64,000 nucleotides of DNA from Sebastes aleutianus. Its lineage: Eukaryota; Chordata; Actinopteri; Perciformes; Sebastidae. The notes below the pieces were generated by a model, which did not search any database, was not told the DNA's origin, and was given only the letters and a program-made list of their open reading frames with translations. The DNA is taken from assembly GCA_916700875.1 (NCBI GenBank), contig CAKAKS010000285.1, positions 310,001 to 374,000 on the forward strand, in the 5' to 3' direction. Of the stretch, positions 24,108-36,949 are shown piece after piece (positions within the stretch are counted from its first letter, which is position 1; each line of letters opens with the position of its first letter). The position numbers and the translations under genes were made by a program.

Positions 24108-24555
24108 AGTTACTCAGATCCTTTACTGAAATAAAAGAAATAGAAATATCACAGTCTAAAAATACTCCATACCAATAACATTCAATTCCTGAATTAAAAA
24201 TGTTAGTTAAGTAGAAGTATTTTCAGCAAAATGTACTATCCAAAGTATAATAATCTGTTAATATCACAAACAAATAGAGTATTTTCATGTTGTAGTTCCT
24301 CAATGTTGAGCCAATTTTATATACTTTGTATACTACTGGGTAGATTAGAAGTATAGTACTGCATCATATATAAGTATATCATGTTTTATATGTAAAAAGT
24401 AACTATAAGTGTCATTAAATGTAGTGAAGTAAAAGACACTATTTCCCTATGAAATGTAGTATAAAGTAGAATAAGACAGAAATACTTAAGTAAAGTACAA
24501 GTATGTCAAAATAGTACTTAAGTATAAATGTACTATATTACATTCCACCACTGAT
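24108..24555 (+). mobile_element. Full-length MITE of the 'actcagatcctttact' family
   Basis: It starts with 'ttactcagatcctttactga' and ends with CATTCCACCACTGA, the reverse complement of the GTGGTGGAA start seen in the copy at 46653. The interior is rich in 'aagtaaaagta' type words. There is no coding capacity. Further copies: 45328, 46653, 54792 and 63380. Confidence 0.65.
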
Positions 24556-26099
24556 TTTACATACATGCATGTATTACATAGATTTTGTTCTATAAGTGTT
24601 GCTTTAGAAGAATTTGGGGGTTCAAATGGCTACTAATAAATACACTTTATGTCATCAGACGTTATTATTAGAGTTTTCAAAGTGGCAGCTCTTACGTGTG
24701 AACAGTATTGCTTGTTCCTGACTCCCAGCTTGTTACTAAGCAACCTGTGCATGCCACAGTGGTCTATAATGACCTTTTACAGACTTATTATCTTCCTTAC
24801 AGTGTGCAGATGTGCATCATATCACTGCTTACATAATCTTACCCCATTACAACAAGGCTTTTCCCTCCATCTCACATTACCACAGTTGACAGCTTTGTCC
24901 CCCAGCCGCCATTCACTTCATGAATGTACTATCACATACACGGTTGTAGTATAAAACCTTAAGGCATGCATGTATGTGAGGAATGTCTGTGGTGTGACTC
25001 CAGACATCTGACTCAGGGCAAACAAGGGATAACTGACTTCAAGCATATATAGCATGAGATTAGTGCACAGGTTGAAGATATGGAAGATAATTGCTTTGGA
25101 CTATAAAATCTTCATTGTGCAACAGGTATTCTATGAATATATGGAGGACACATCAAAATATTTGAAGATCATAAACTCCAAAGTGTTACCACATATCATT
25201 ATTGTTAGACTTAAGTGCAATGTGGAATGGTGCTTTTGAAAGTTATTACGGGAATGCATTTAAATCACGTTGATTATCAAAGTTGTTGCTGATTAGTCTT
25301 CTGACTATCGACTAATGGATTGAGTCCACGGTCTGATAGAATAGTATTCCTCGTTAGCTAAAGAGGATCAGAAACACACTCAAATCTGCCAGATGACAGC
25401 ACACATGGATGTGCATGTGTACTGTTCATTAATATGCGCTCACATGCCTGTGCATGTGTATGTCCATGTGCATACTCTGAAACATGCCATGAACAGTTTC
25501 TGGCTAGTGTTAAGAAAACACACAGAAAACACACAGAAAATGACCTTTTCTTTCCGCTCCCATCTTCTTCAGTATCCTCCCCGGGATCACATGGATCATC
25601 ACTTGATTATAGCTTCGTGCTGAAGCACAGAAGAGCCCTTGTGATTTCATGCTTTGGTGACGGACTCATCCATCAGTACAAATGGTTTGGGGGGCGGGGG
25701 GAGGTAGATTCTTGCATTATTCCCCAACATTATGATTATCTGAGCAGGCCTGTGAACTAATCACAGTGCAAGTCAAATATGGTCTCTTCAAATTGTAAAA
25801 ATGTCTTTTTTTAAAAGTTGATGAGAGGTCCTCTGCAGTAATTGGAACTCTGCCTCCTTCAATGATAGGTATGTAGTACTTAAAAACACTTACTTAAAAC
25901 ACTTACAAATCTCAGGATACCTTCTAACAGCCTCTTCAGGACTGAAGTCAACAAAACTAAAAAGAGTCAGCAGCCATGCTAGAAGCTCTGTGAGGCTGTA
26001 CTTTGGCTTTGAGCGAAATGCTAACGCCACACGTTAAGTTATGTATAATGTTTACCCCATTCATCTTAGTTCATTTGCTAATTATCACTGAGGGCAAAG

Positions 26100-26700
26100 T
26101 ACAGCTGAATCTGTATGTCATTGGTTTTTCCAGTTTTTGACCTAATGGTGGCACCAAACGAGAAGTTTAGAGATCAACAAATCTATTACAATTCATCCTG
26201 AGGGGAACATGAATGTGGGTACCAAGTTTCACAGCGATAAATCCAATAGTTGTTGAGACATTTCACTTAAAAACACAAATATTAATGGTGGCGCCAAAGA
26301 GTATAGAAGCAAAGAAACAAAACTCTGGTGGACTGAAAACGCTTATTGTATTTATAATATTTTATTGTTCACATTCTGGTAGAATATGAAAATAGAATAG
26401 AAATTATTTAGTTTTACTTTTGTACGGCACTTTTTAGGCGAAGGTTTTACTGGCATCTGGTAGTCGTTTAAGTCCAAAATGGACGAGGCGTAGCTTTGTT
26501 GCTGGACACTGATGTTTCAATGGAACGAACCATTCACTTTTATTTCTTGGCAATATACGTTCTTTGGTGGCGCTAGAGGAACCATCATGTGATCACTAAA
26601 GTCGATAGGATTCACCATGAACGTCTGTTCAACATTTCATAGCAATCCATCCAATGGTTGTTGAGATATTTCAGTTTACACCAAAGTGGTGTGGCTATAA
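26100..26700 (+). repeat. Two adjacent fragments of a dispersed fish repeat
   Basis: The phrases 'ccaatagttgttgagacatt' (near 26250) and 'ccaatggttgttgagatatt' (near 26652) are two diverged copies of the same repeat word, each followed by 'tggtggcgc'- or 'aaagtggtg'-type sequence. These belong to a common interspersed repeat; limits are approximate. Confidence 0.5.
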
Positions 26701-27224
26701 AAGGAGAATTGACATGGATGTAAATGTTAGGAATGGAAATGCCAGTGGTATTAGGCCTATTGCCTGTCTCGCTAAGACAATATTTGATCACAGTAGCCTG
26801 TTTTAAGTTATATGTCATAAACCCTAGAGTGCAATCTAAGCCTCTTTACTTCTACTTTTAGACCTTTGCAGCTCATTTAAAAGGTTGTCTCGTCTTCAAC
26901 CTCACTTAAGATTTAAATGAGATGCAAGAAAGTTCCTTATTATTGGAATTCTGCCTCTGTAAGGTCCTTCACGAAGAATGAGCTTTAACCCCTCAGGTAA
27001 TTTACTTTAATTAGGTATAACTTTCCTCTAGAGCCACTGTCAATCAAATTGATGGACAAAATAGTGAGGATTAATTATCTTATTAATACAGTCTTCAGTT
27101 GATATATTAAATTTGACACTCTCTGTTTTTTAATAATCTGTCATATTGTTTTATGTACAGTATATGTTGCATTGTATTATTTCATATCACATGTACTGTA
27201 AGCTACGGTGTGTGTGTATGCGCA

Positions 27225-27705
27225 ACATGTTCTCATCCCAACTCGTCACATACTGACGCTTTGTAAGACCCCTCGGCGTCACTTTTCAGCCGCAGTAAAC
27301 GCTTAATGTTGTGACTTCAAACAAAAACACGTGCTTAGGTTCAGGCAATAAAACCACTATAGTCAGGTTTAGGAAAAAACAACATGGTTGGGTTTAAAAC
27401 TGCTCCGTTTGTACAGCGAAAATGACACTGAATGTTGACGCATGGCACACTAACAGCGGTCTCCTGGATGACAGCCTGGTGTTTGTTGAACCCATCCACT
27501 GTGTGTGTGTGTCGCTTTCACTCTTTAAACTACGTCAACAACACTCCCGGCGCACTTTCCATGAATGTCTAATATTGACACGGGTGGGTTTACATTGTAG
27601 TGCATGGAAAGCCTGGTGCGTCTCATACAACGCTAATGGAGGAACCGAACACCGACGGCCGTGACAACGCATCGGTAGGCCTTGAAATGAGAACGGGCTG
27701 GTGTG
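27225..27705 (+). mobile_element. MITE with 'gttctcat' terminal inverted repeats
   Basis: The left end reads ACATGTTCTCATCCCAACTC and the right end reads GAAATGAGAACGGGCTG, so GTTCTCAT is inverted at the two termini about 480 bp apart. The interior has CpG-rich parts and decayed 'ggtttaggaaaaaacaac' words familiar from fish repeats. No transposase is encoded. Confidence 0.6.
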
Positions 27706-28319
27706 TGTATGTTTGTGTGTGCGTGTATTAAACAGCAGTTCCTTAGACTCCATTAAAATAAATTTAGATCTTGAGTAGTTTTGGTATCGAGGTCAGCTCT
27801 AAAGCCAGATCTCAAAATGTTATACATTATTATTCATGAATGCAATCTAGTGCTGCGTTCAAACGCTAAAACCTGAGTGTAAAGTTCAAAAATGTTGTCA
27901 ATTTTAAGGGTGTAATTTGGAGGTTTTTGAAGTGACCTTGCACAATACCGAAGCTGTTAACAGAGAAGAATAAATGGATGGACTACATGAATGAATTACT
28001 TCATTTAACAATGATGAATGTCAAGATGTTGGTCAGGCTTTGATTTCCATCAGCACTGATGATGTGGAAGTAACCTTTATGAGCTGACATGTTAGTGGAA
28101 AATGGAATTGCTTTCTAATATTGAAGACCTTTAGACATACAGTTCTGAGTGCTTTCGCTTTTCAGGCACAACAAAACTACACGTATAGACCGGTTCACAT
28201 TTCCCGAAGCGTAAATGAGACTTCAAAGTTTGAAATATTGGGAAATTATTTGCTTCCTTGCCGAGAGTTTGATGAGATACAACTCACATGTCCGTCTGTT
28301 AAATATGAAGCCACAACTT

Positions 28320-28535
28320 GTTTTAAATAAACAAGATATAACGTGTTAATTTGTGCGCTTTAGAGGTGCTGCTGGGCAGCTTTTGTTACCTTAGGCTAGT
28401 CTTTATGCTAAGCTAAACAGCTGTAGCTTCATATTTAACATACTGTATGAGAGTGGTATCGATCTTCTCATCGAACCCAAGAAAGTAAATACGCGTATTT
28501 TCCAAAATGTTGAATCATTGCCTTAAGGTTATATT
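28320..28535 (-). mobile_element. Copy of palindromic 'gttagatgagaaga' family, reverse
   Basis: Contains 'tttagaggtgctgctgggca', 'gtctttatgctaagctaaac', 'cttcatatttaacata' and 'gatcttctcat', in the order expected for the right half of the family on the minus strand. Confidence 0.6.
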
Positions 28536-30489
28536 CTCCAAAACAACAACACTTCCTTAAGGCATGATATTCCAGCTCACAATCCAACCCCATGGAGAGA
28601 GAGATGGAGCAAAATGTGCAGAGTTTGTTTTGCATCATGCAGATTTACAGACAGGACTGGGGGCTAAAATCTTCTCTAATCAGAGGCTCATCCATTGCCT
28701 GTGATTGCATATCACATGTCTCTCCTGGCAGGCAGGAAGCCTCCCTCAGCTGTTTGTGTTGTGGCAAAGAGACAGACGTGTTTGACGTGAACATGTGTGC
28801 AGGAGATTTGTGCAGCAGTGTTGTGGTTCTACAGTACTTATAGCCTGCTGTGTGTTGTCTGTAGGGTTGAAACGGTTAATTGATCACCTGAATGTCAGGA
28901 TGCTGCTTCTTTCTCTTCCTATGCACTGTTGCATCTGTTGATTTACAGGATGTCCTCCGTACCTCAAAATTGTAGAATTACGGCACTAGAGTAAATGTAC
29001 TTACATACTGTCCACCACATGTCAGGATTGGTGTTTCATCGTGGACTAGCCGCGACCTATTTGAGTGTTTACTGTGTTGGTTTTTGCCGTACAGGTGCAT
29101 TGTGGTTATTATTCTCCTGTTATATGATGGTTTACAACCAAATTAGATGTTGCAAGTTGGACCAGTGTAGAGTGGCACAACCCTCCAGGCTGTCCTGTCA
29201 CGCCGCTTAGCACTAATTTGTACTCCAAGATTAATCCGGTGGTTTTTAATAAGGATATAAGTGCAGCAAAAATGATCATTCAGCACAGTGGGACCAGACC
29301 ACTGCAAGAAAAATAGGTCACCACACTGGGAAGAAAAGTGTTGAATGATTGTGACCTATAACAAAGAGTTGAAATTCAAGAGAATTAAAGACAAAAGAGT
29401 GTTTTATGTGTCTTATTACTCGCACACTGCGTATCTGTTTGAATCTTAATGATATTCTTGTGATTTATGGGGCCGGCCTGCTGATTCTGAGAACGACGAA
29501 CAACTGACCTCTCAAGTCTTTGATAACAACCAGTTTTTACCAGAATGGAAGTTCACAGTGAAAGAAAAGTCTTCCTGAATGCTGTTTTAAGGTCACAGCA
29601 TCATGTTATCCCTCCGGCTTCCCCTCAGCTCTCAGTTAGTCACATGAGAACACCAACTTTGAGAGGAATATTGAATACTATTCCAGCAAGAGTAGGTCAA
29701 AAGTGTGATTTTCTAAACGTTTTTGTCAATATTTTATCGTAAAAAAGTTGTGATTTCTTTCACACAGCTAGTTAAAGAAATATGAAACCTCATATTTAAA
29801 TACAAACTCCCCATTGCTTGAAGGCATTACTTTGTATCATCTCACTTCTGTTTGAACTTGAATGACGATCTGATAACACATCTCAACTCAGCTCAGATCT
29901 TTTAAATGTATTAATGTGGATTGGCCTCGAGGTGTCAGATCTATGCAAGACTGACTTTCCTTTTACAAACCACATGAGAAAAAAGAAAAAGAAAGGTATT
30001 CAATCACACACAGACACGCATTGTGAAATATCATTTTATAATTTCTCCCAAATGTCAACATCATAGAGGCGCTATAGAGAAAAAGTCAGGGGATCACCAG
30101 AGTCATTAGGATTCAATCCATAGTGGAGGGCCGACATAGCAACTCCACTAGCGTGGCTTTAAAAAGAAAAGATTAATTAAATACATGAAACAGAAACTGC
30201 GAATGCAAAGCAGAAGATAACTGTGTTATTCATTTAATTAAACAACAAAAAGAATATTCAATTTTAACTCTGCAGTAATTAATTATTTTCTTGCTGTCAT
30301 GAAATTATTAAATCACACATTTAAATCAATAAATAAATAATTAAGTCTGGTGGCACCTGCCTCCCCACTGAAAGAAGATTAACCAAGAGATAAATACTAC
30401 TCGCTAATCATCAGTGACTGTGGAAACAGAGGAATAAATGACCCTCTTTAGGCTTTACCACACACACAAATGCATGTCCTTACATACAC

Positions 30490-30671
30490 TCACATGAATT
30501 GCCCCGGGCCTTTCTCTACAGTACTACTACAGTACTTTAAAGACTGAAGAAGGGGAAGAAACCTTCAGTAATCTCTTAAAAACACCCATTTCTTTCTCTC
30601 CTCCCCTCTCCCCCTGTTCCTCAATGAGCGCCACTCTGCTCTGTTCAGACCAGGAGGCAGACTTCACATGT
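30490..30671 (+). promoter_or_regulatory. slc45a2: slc45a2 upstream region with two MITF-type E-boxes
   Basis: TCACATGA at 30490-30497 is the palindromic-type MITF/TFE site (TCATGTGA on the other strand), 395 bp before the start codon. TCACATGT at 30664-30671 is a second CACATG E-box with a 5' T flank. SLC45A2 is a known melanocyte gene under MITF influence, so these are sensible candidates. No TATA box was found; the transcription start is unknown. Confidence 0.4.
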
Positions 30672-30891
30672 AAACTAAAGCTGTGTGGACTCATTGCTCA
30701 GCTATGCAGTAGAGCGGAGGATTAGCTCAAGCTGAGCGCCAGTGCAGGGATTGGGCATTTGGCCATTTATCCATCACCTGGCGGACTGAGAGAGACACTA
30801 CCATACTCTTTGTCTCTTTCCACTCAAATCTCCTCTTGTCGTTCTCCTTCTCCCTTTCTCCTTCTACCCCTCTTCCCCCTCTCTCTCCACC

Positions 30892-31357
30892 ATGACCCTT
30901 CTATCAGAGGACCGGTCTGCGAGGCCTCAACCCTGCCGGCTCCAGGAGCCTGGCAAACACATCAGCACTTCTTTGTACCCAACAGACTTCACTGGCTCCA
31001 AAGAGGACTACATGGACAGCGGGGAGAACGCTGTGTTTGGAGCCGTGGAGCACCCCAGGCGCTCACGGGGCCGCCTTATCCTCCACGGCATGGTCATGTT
31101 TGGAAGGGAATTCTGCTTGGCCGTGGAGGCAGCATTCGTTACACCGGTACTTCTGAGCGTGGGCCTGCCACGCAGCCTGTACAGCTTGGTGTGGCTGATC
31201 AGCCCCATCCTGGGCTTCCTGCTCCAGCCCATCATCGGCTCGGCCAGCGACTACTGCCGCTCGTCGTGGGGCCGGCGGAGGCCTTACATCCTGGCCCTGG
31301 GCATCCTCATGCTGCTGGGAATCACCCTGTTCCTGAACGGAGATGCAGTCATCTCAG
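30892..31357 (+). CDS. slc45a2: slc45a2 coding exon 1
   Basis: Residues 1-155. A hydrophilic N-terminal tail of about 60 residues precedes helices 1-3; the RXGRR-type signature GRRRP (127-131) lies between helices 2 and 3. Donor CTCAG|GTGAGA at 31357/31358. A longer open frame starting at 30759 in another register is a shadow. Confidence 0.95.
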
Positions 31358-34300
31358 GTGAGAGATGGGCGGGAAGATTTTGAGAAAGGGATGGTGAGAG
31401 GGGAAGGTATATTTTTAGTCTTGTCATATAAGAAAGTGAGTTCTCGTTATGGGGGCCGACTGTGCCTTTGATTCAGAGGGAATAAAAGAGAATCAATAAT
31501 CAGTTCTTTCATCAAAGAAACGTTAAAATCTGACATCACCTTGATCTCATTCTAATGTATGCTCTTGCTTGGAAATATGCAGAATAATTGTGACTTATCT
31601 TGTAAAACTCAACAAATGCAACCACACCATATAAGATTTTATGATCTAATTAGATCATTGTCCCACTGATACCATGGCTACAACTTTTATTTTTTTGCCG
31701 TGAAAGCTTTCTCTTATCTCTTAGACTTTTACGAACTGCCAGTATCTTCTCGCTTAAAAGTGACACATCCATCAAGAAAAAAAACATCAACACTGAACTT
31801 GTTAAATGTGTGGACATAAGGTCCCGAGAGGCTCTGCTGCTCACACTTTTAACTTGTGACTGAAGTTGAATGTGTGACTTGTTGGGCTGGTCCTGAGGCG
31901 ATGCCCGCTGACACAGACAGATGGTGAGGCATGACTGAGAAAACATCACCGCACCGCTTTACTTTGAAATGGGAAAACAATTGCTAACATTTAAATAACC
32001 CCGGACCTGTTTCCTGAGAATCCAGCATCACGAGAAGTTCTCCTCACAAAAGAATCTGTGAGCTTTTCTTAGACACATGAAGTGATTCACTGCTGAGAGC
32101 TATAGTGCTGCTGCATTGAACAGGATCAGTGTGGGGTTAAGTGCATATTCATTTATAATTCCACCCACTTGAATGTGCAAGGTCAGCCCTGGAAACTTTT
32201 AATGATAGAGCTTGAAATACCTCAGTAAATCATTGACATTGAACAGCACAAACAAATGAACAATCTGCTGCACATTTTAGCATATTAACAAAACACTCTG
32301 TGAACCCAGTGAATGTGTAAAGCTTGGGGGAGTATTTGGTACACTAGGTTGAGAGATCTCTTTTATAATGAGACTGTACAATCAAACAAAAGAAATAGCA
32401 ACACGTGTGTACTAGTTTGAAGTGTTATTTCAAATCTGAGGTCGAAATAAATATGTACATAAATGTATGTAATAAATAGCTACAGAAAGGTCAGTTCGGT
32501 CTGTGAAATCTCTCTCTGCTACAGTACATTAAAGTTTAACAGGCTTTTATATTATTCCTGCCTTTCTAAACATATTAATTATCTCCTACTTGAATCACAA
32601 AAAATCCATTCCATTATGTTCAAATTACATGTTGTTTTGTTCAAGAATATATTTGTAGCGCCTTTCATTCCTTTTGTAGAGAACAAATAAGAATGCATTA
32701 TTATAAACAGCCAGGTTTTAAATTGTTACCTTTCAGACATAATTGTTTTTGCTCTTAGTGCCTCTCAGAGTGCTTTTCCTCTGGGATTCAATTTCCTGTG
32801 ACGTGTATCTGTACTTGCCACTTCAAGTTCAGTAGAAATAATCTATTGATCAGGAGGTAATGGTAAATGGACTTGGACTTATATAGCGCTTTTCTAGTCT
32901 TCCGACCACTCAAAGCACTTTACACTACATGTCAGCATTCACCCATTCAAACACTGATGGCTATGCCTTCGGGAGCAAATTGGGGTTAAGTGTCTTGCTC
33001 AAGGACAGCCAGGAGCAGCCAGGGATCGAACCACCGACCCCTGAGGTATCATTGCATTGTTAGTTACAGTGCTTGATGATGTTTCTGTTCTGTTTTGCAG
33101 CACTAGTCAGCGACAGGTCACTGAGGAGCACATGGGCCATAGTGGTGGTAATGCTTGGAGTCGTGCTGTTTGACTTCGCTGCAGACTTCATCGACGGGCC
33201 CATCAAGGCCTACCTGTTTGATGTGTGTTCATATCAAGACAAGGAGAGAGGTCTACACTACCATGCTCTACTCACAGGTGTGTAATACAGATTCTGTCCT
33301 CGCTGGCTGTTTCCAACATGCATCTTGATGGGTTTGCTTTGAACTAATCAGCATTCATTATTTGCTTGGTGAGAGTTTTTCAGTGTTAATAGCTCACATA
33401 ACACGTTACCAAAGGTGTATGGAGATACTGGTGGGTGGACCAGCACATACTGAAGGAGGTGTGAACATTTAATGAAGTGCGTTGCTGTCTGTGAGTGGTC
33501 TGCATGTTCAGTAAGAAGTTGGATGTCTGTCTTCTGATAGGTGTGATAAGACTGTCGCCAGGAGATGAGAAGGTTGATACCGTTCTCATTATGAAGACGG
33601 TTAGCTTAGCTTAGCATAAAGACTGGAAACAGGGGGAAACAGCTAGCCTGACTCTGTCAATAGGTAAATACATCTGCCTACCAACATCTCTAAAGTTCAC
33701 TAATTATAGCTTGGTTGTTTGATCTATAGTTCCACATGGTGGTTATGTGCCAGATAGGTAATTGGCCCAGGTGACATTCTTCTGCTGGTTGCCTGGCAAC
33801 CTCACGGTGATGAGAACACTTCAGGAAGTCTCACTTTAAGTGTGACTTCTGTGGCGGTGTCCAAGATCAGTTCCTAATTACAGTATGATGCACTATATTT
33901 ACTGTACGTCATTTTATGTGAGTGTCCAAGTGGGTGTGATAAAGAAATATAAAGTATTAGTGCTGTTACAGAATACCTTTTAGCGTGTTTTTGCTCATTG
34001 TTTTGGTTTTACAATCCAAAACTTAACTGTTTTAGTTCACTCTCACCAGTGTTGTTTTTCACAAAATGTGATCTCATTGTTGCCTCACATTACTGTGAAA
34101 ACATATTTACCTCTGTGGAAGATTTCAATAAGTTTTGACATAGATTTGATGCTAAATATTATTCAATAAAGTATAACCAGATTGAAAATATAGAAAAACA
34201 GACCTCTGAATGAGACACACATTTTGTTAATTGTTTCACGAATTTGTCATTGAAATCTTGCCAGTGCAATGTCCCCATGTGAAAAACATTCCTCTTTTGG

Positions 34301-36909
34301 TTACCAAATGCTACCAAATGCCTCCTTTTCTAACAAGCCTCTCAGGGAGCTATGTTTGGCTCACTCTTTCATCCCTTTCCTCCGAGGAATTTGTGAGTTT
34401 TTGAACATGAGTTTCAGATCCAATCGTGACATCTCGGAGGGGTTTTGGCTGCCTTTCCAAAACTTTAAATTGTGTTTTCCTCAGCCACTTTGATACAGAC
34501 AAGCTGTCATGTTTTGGAAGCCATCGACATTTTGCTCAATTCACCATTTGTACTGTCAAATGTGTCCAACGTTCAGGGTCATACAAGAAAAGTGAGGTTC
34601 TCAGCCAACATAATGGATGTAAACTGATGCCAGCTGAAGCATCACTTTGTTTGATTCCTCATCTGGAGATTTTCATTTACTAAACTTTTTCTCTGAAGAG
34701 TGCTAAATGTAGCGGAGGTGAACAAGGTGCAGTTGCACTTGTTACATCCTGGATATGTACACACCCTGTTCTGAGAGAGTTTGGCCGAATGGACATCTCT
34801 TTACTTTGGATGAGTTAACAATGAGTAGGTTAGAAGATTGCATGCTTTATTACTTTATACAATATATATGAGAGAAACACCATATTTAGGTATCATTATT
34901 CTTTTTTAAACCCTTTCTGTAAACCACCATAACCTTACAAAATATGTACTAAATGAGTCTTAAAAAAAAAAAAGCAAATATTGTTTCATGCCCTGCTAGG
35001 ACAAGAGGATGTTATCGGCGTGAGCGTCAGTGGTGCACTCAGCTGTCAGCAGGCACCGGGTGGTGTGAGCACGCAGTAATCCAGCCCTGAGCTAGTCATG
35101 TGCTGCAGTCATGGGTCTGGGCTGAGAGAGACAGAAGCCAGGCACATGACTCCTTAGACGCCGCTGCCACCGCTGGTATGCAAGGTTTGAGGAGGAGGAG
35201 GGAGTGAGAATTGTTGTGATTCATGTACCTATTGAGTGAGCTTTTCTAATCACATAATGAACCTGTGAACATGTGAAATGCAATGATCAATACTTACCAG
35301 ACCACATAAGCCACTATGGATGAGTACTTTTCTACAGCAACAGGTATGAGAAAGCTGCACACATAAGCAGGTGGAACATTTTTTAAGTCGTTTTTAGCCT
35401 TGCTGGCTGTGTGGTCGATCCATCGCTCCACCACTTTGGTTCAGACCGAAATATCTTAATTATTGAACGGTTCTCCGTGACATCTGGTGCAGACACTCAT
35501 GGTGCCCAGAGGATGAAGCCCAATTACTTTTTATCTAGCGAGTAGTAGCTTATGCATTTGCAAACATAGTCCAAAAAAGCAACCTGCTCTTTCTCCAACA
35601 ATTTACATGACGTTGTGCCAAGTAGCACTTTGTTTTTTCTAGTATCTCTAATCCTGGAGGCAGTATTGTAGTCAAGACCGCCTAAACCGAGACCAAGTCA
35701 TGACCAAGACCAGACCAGTGCGATTCCCACACTGCATGACATTGCAAGATTCCTTTTCATTCACCTAGCTGTTATTGCCATATATGTGTGCCATATATAC
35801 TGTATAGGCATTGCAGAGGTGACTTTATGTGTGGGAATGTTCCTTTGTTTTCTATGAGCAACCACAGTAATGATTGCTAACAAATAAATCAGACAATGCA
35901 CAGGCAGTTGAGTGGTCTTGACCGGTCTTGAAATTAAATCCAGTCGTCTGAGACCGAGACAAGGCAGCCCAATGAAAATGCGGTCGATCCCGAGACGAGA
36001 CCTTCAAGAACTGGTCTTGAGACCGGTCTCGAGATCAAGACCGATGTCGAGTACAGTGCCTGGAGGCCAAGGACATAGAAAAGAGAGATCTTTTGCTCTT
36101 ATTTAAATAAAGTTGAAATTGTTCAAATTCCATCCCATCCCATCGTTTGTCAGTCCCACTTGGCCTGGAATCCCACAATGCCTTGCAAAGCGATTTGCTC
36201 GTGTCCCATAAAAAATGAATGGGTTGAACTTCAGTGGTTCTTCACCGTTAGTCAGTGATAACAACCTCACAGTGCTGCTAGCGTTGCTTTAGACTCTTGT
36301 TTGCAATACTTTTTGAAATGTTGTCATTAATTAATGTATACAAACTACTCGGTCCTCCCTCTGTGAGCTCGTTCATCCTTACAGAAATCTTTTTTTTTTC
36401 TGCTATAATGTCAAACCGCTTCAGTTTGATTGATACCCGATGACCTTTTTACATCAAATTGCACCTTCCTGATATTAAATCTCGTCCCTTCTCGTTTTCA
36501 ATCTCTCTGTGTGTATATTTTTTAGACCATCCACAGTTGAGCCACAGTCATGACATCTCTGTTTTGCTCTGTTGCACTGTGCTGCAATAAGAAGTTCACA
36601 GTTATTGCGGGGGCAGAAAGGTACACACACTGGTGACATTAATGACACAGAAAGAAAAGGGAGAAGGGTCTTGGATCAGAGGAGAGTGATTGATGCAGTA
36701 CACCACCAACAATGTTCCAGTCATGCAGACGCAAGTGAAGCGTGACTTCTCCTGAAGTGGTTATTACTTTACCTGCCAGTCGCTGATGTTGAAAAATAGC
36801 CTCTATTTCTTGTGACCGACAGTAGAAGATTTTATATATCTGCTCTGGGAGCCGCAGTCAGTCAAGCACATTTTGTGTTATTTAATTTTGCTTTTTAAAT
36901 CCATTGACT

Positions 36910-36949
<40 letters not shown>

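Larger units (their letters stand above)
21920..30480. other. Intergenic region between amacr and slc45a2
   Basis: No exon recognised. Contents seen: an AT-rich non-repetitive block (22380-22740) that looks like a possible conserved non-coding element, then mobile-element remnants at 23935-24050, 24108-24555, 26100-26330, 26560-26700, 27225-27705 and 28320-28535. Other parts show nothing recognisable. Confidence 0.65.

Noticed and set aside
30759..31361. 200-aa frame overlapping slc45a2 exon 1 in another register
   Set aside because: Shadow of the GC-rich exon 1; the 30892 frame matches SLC45A2 throughout.
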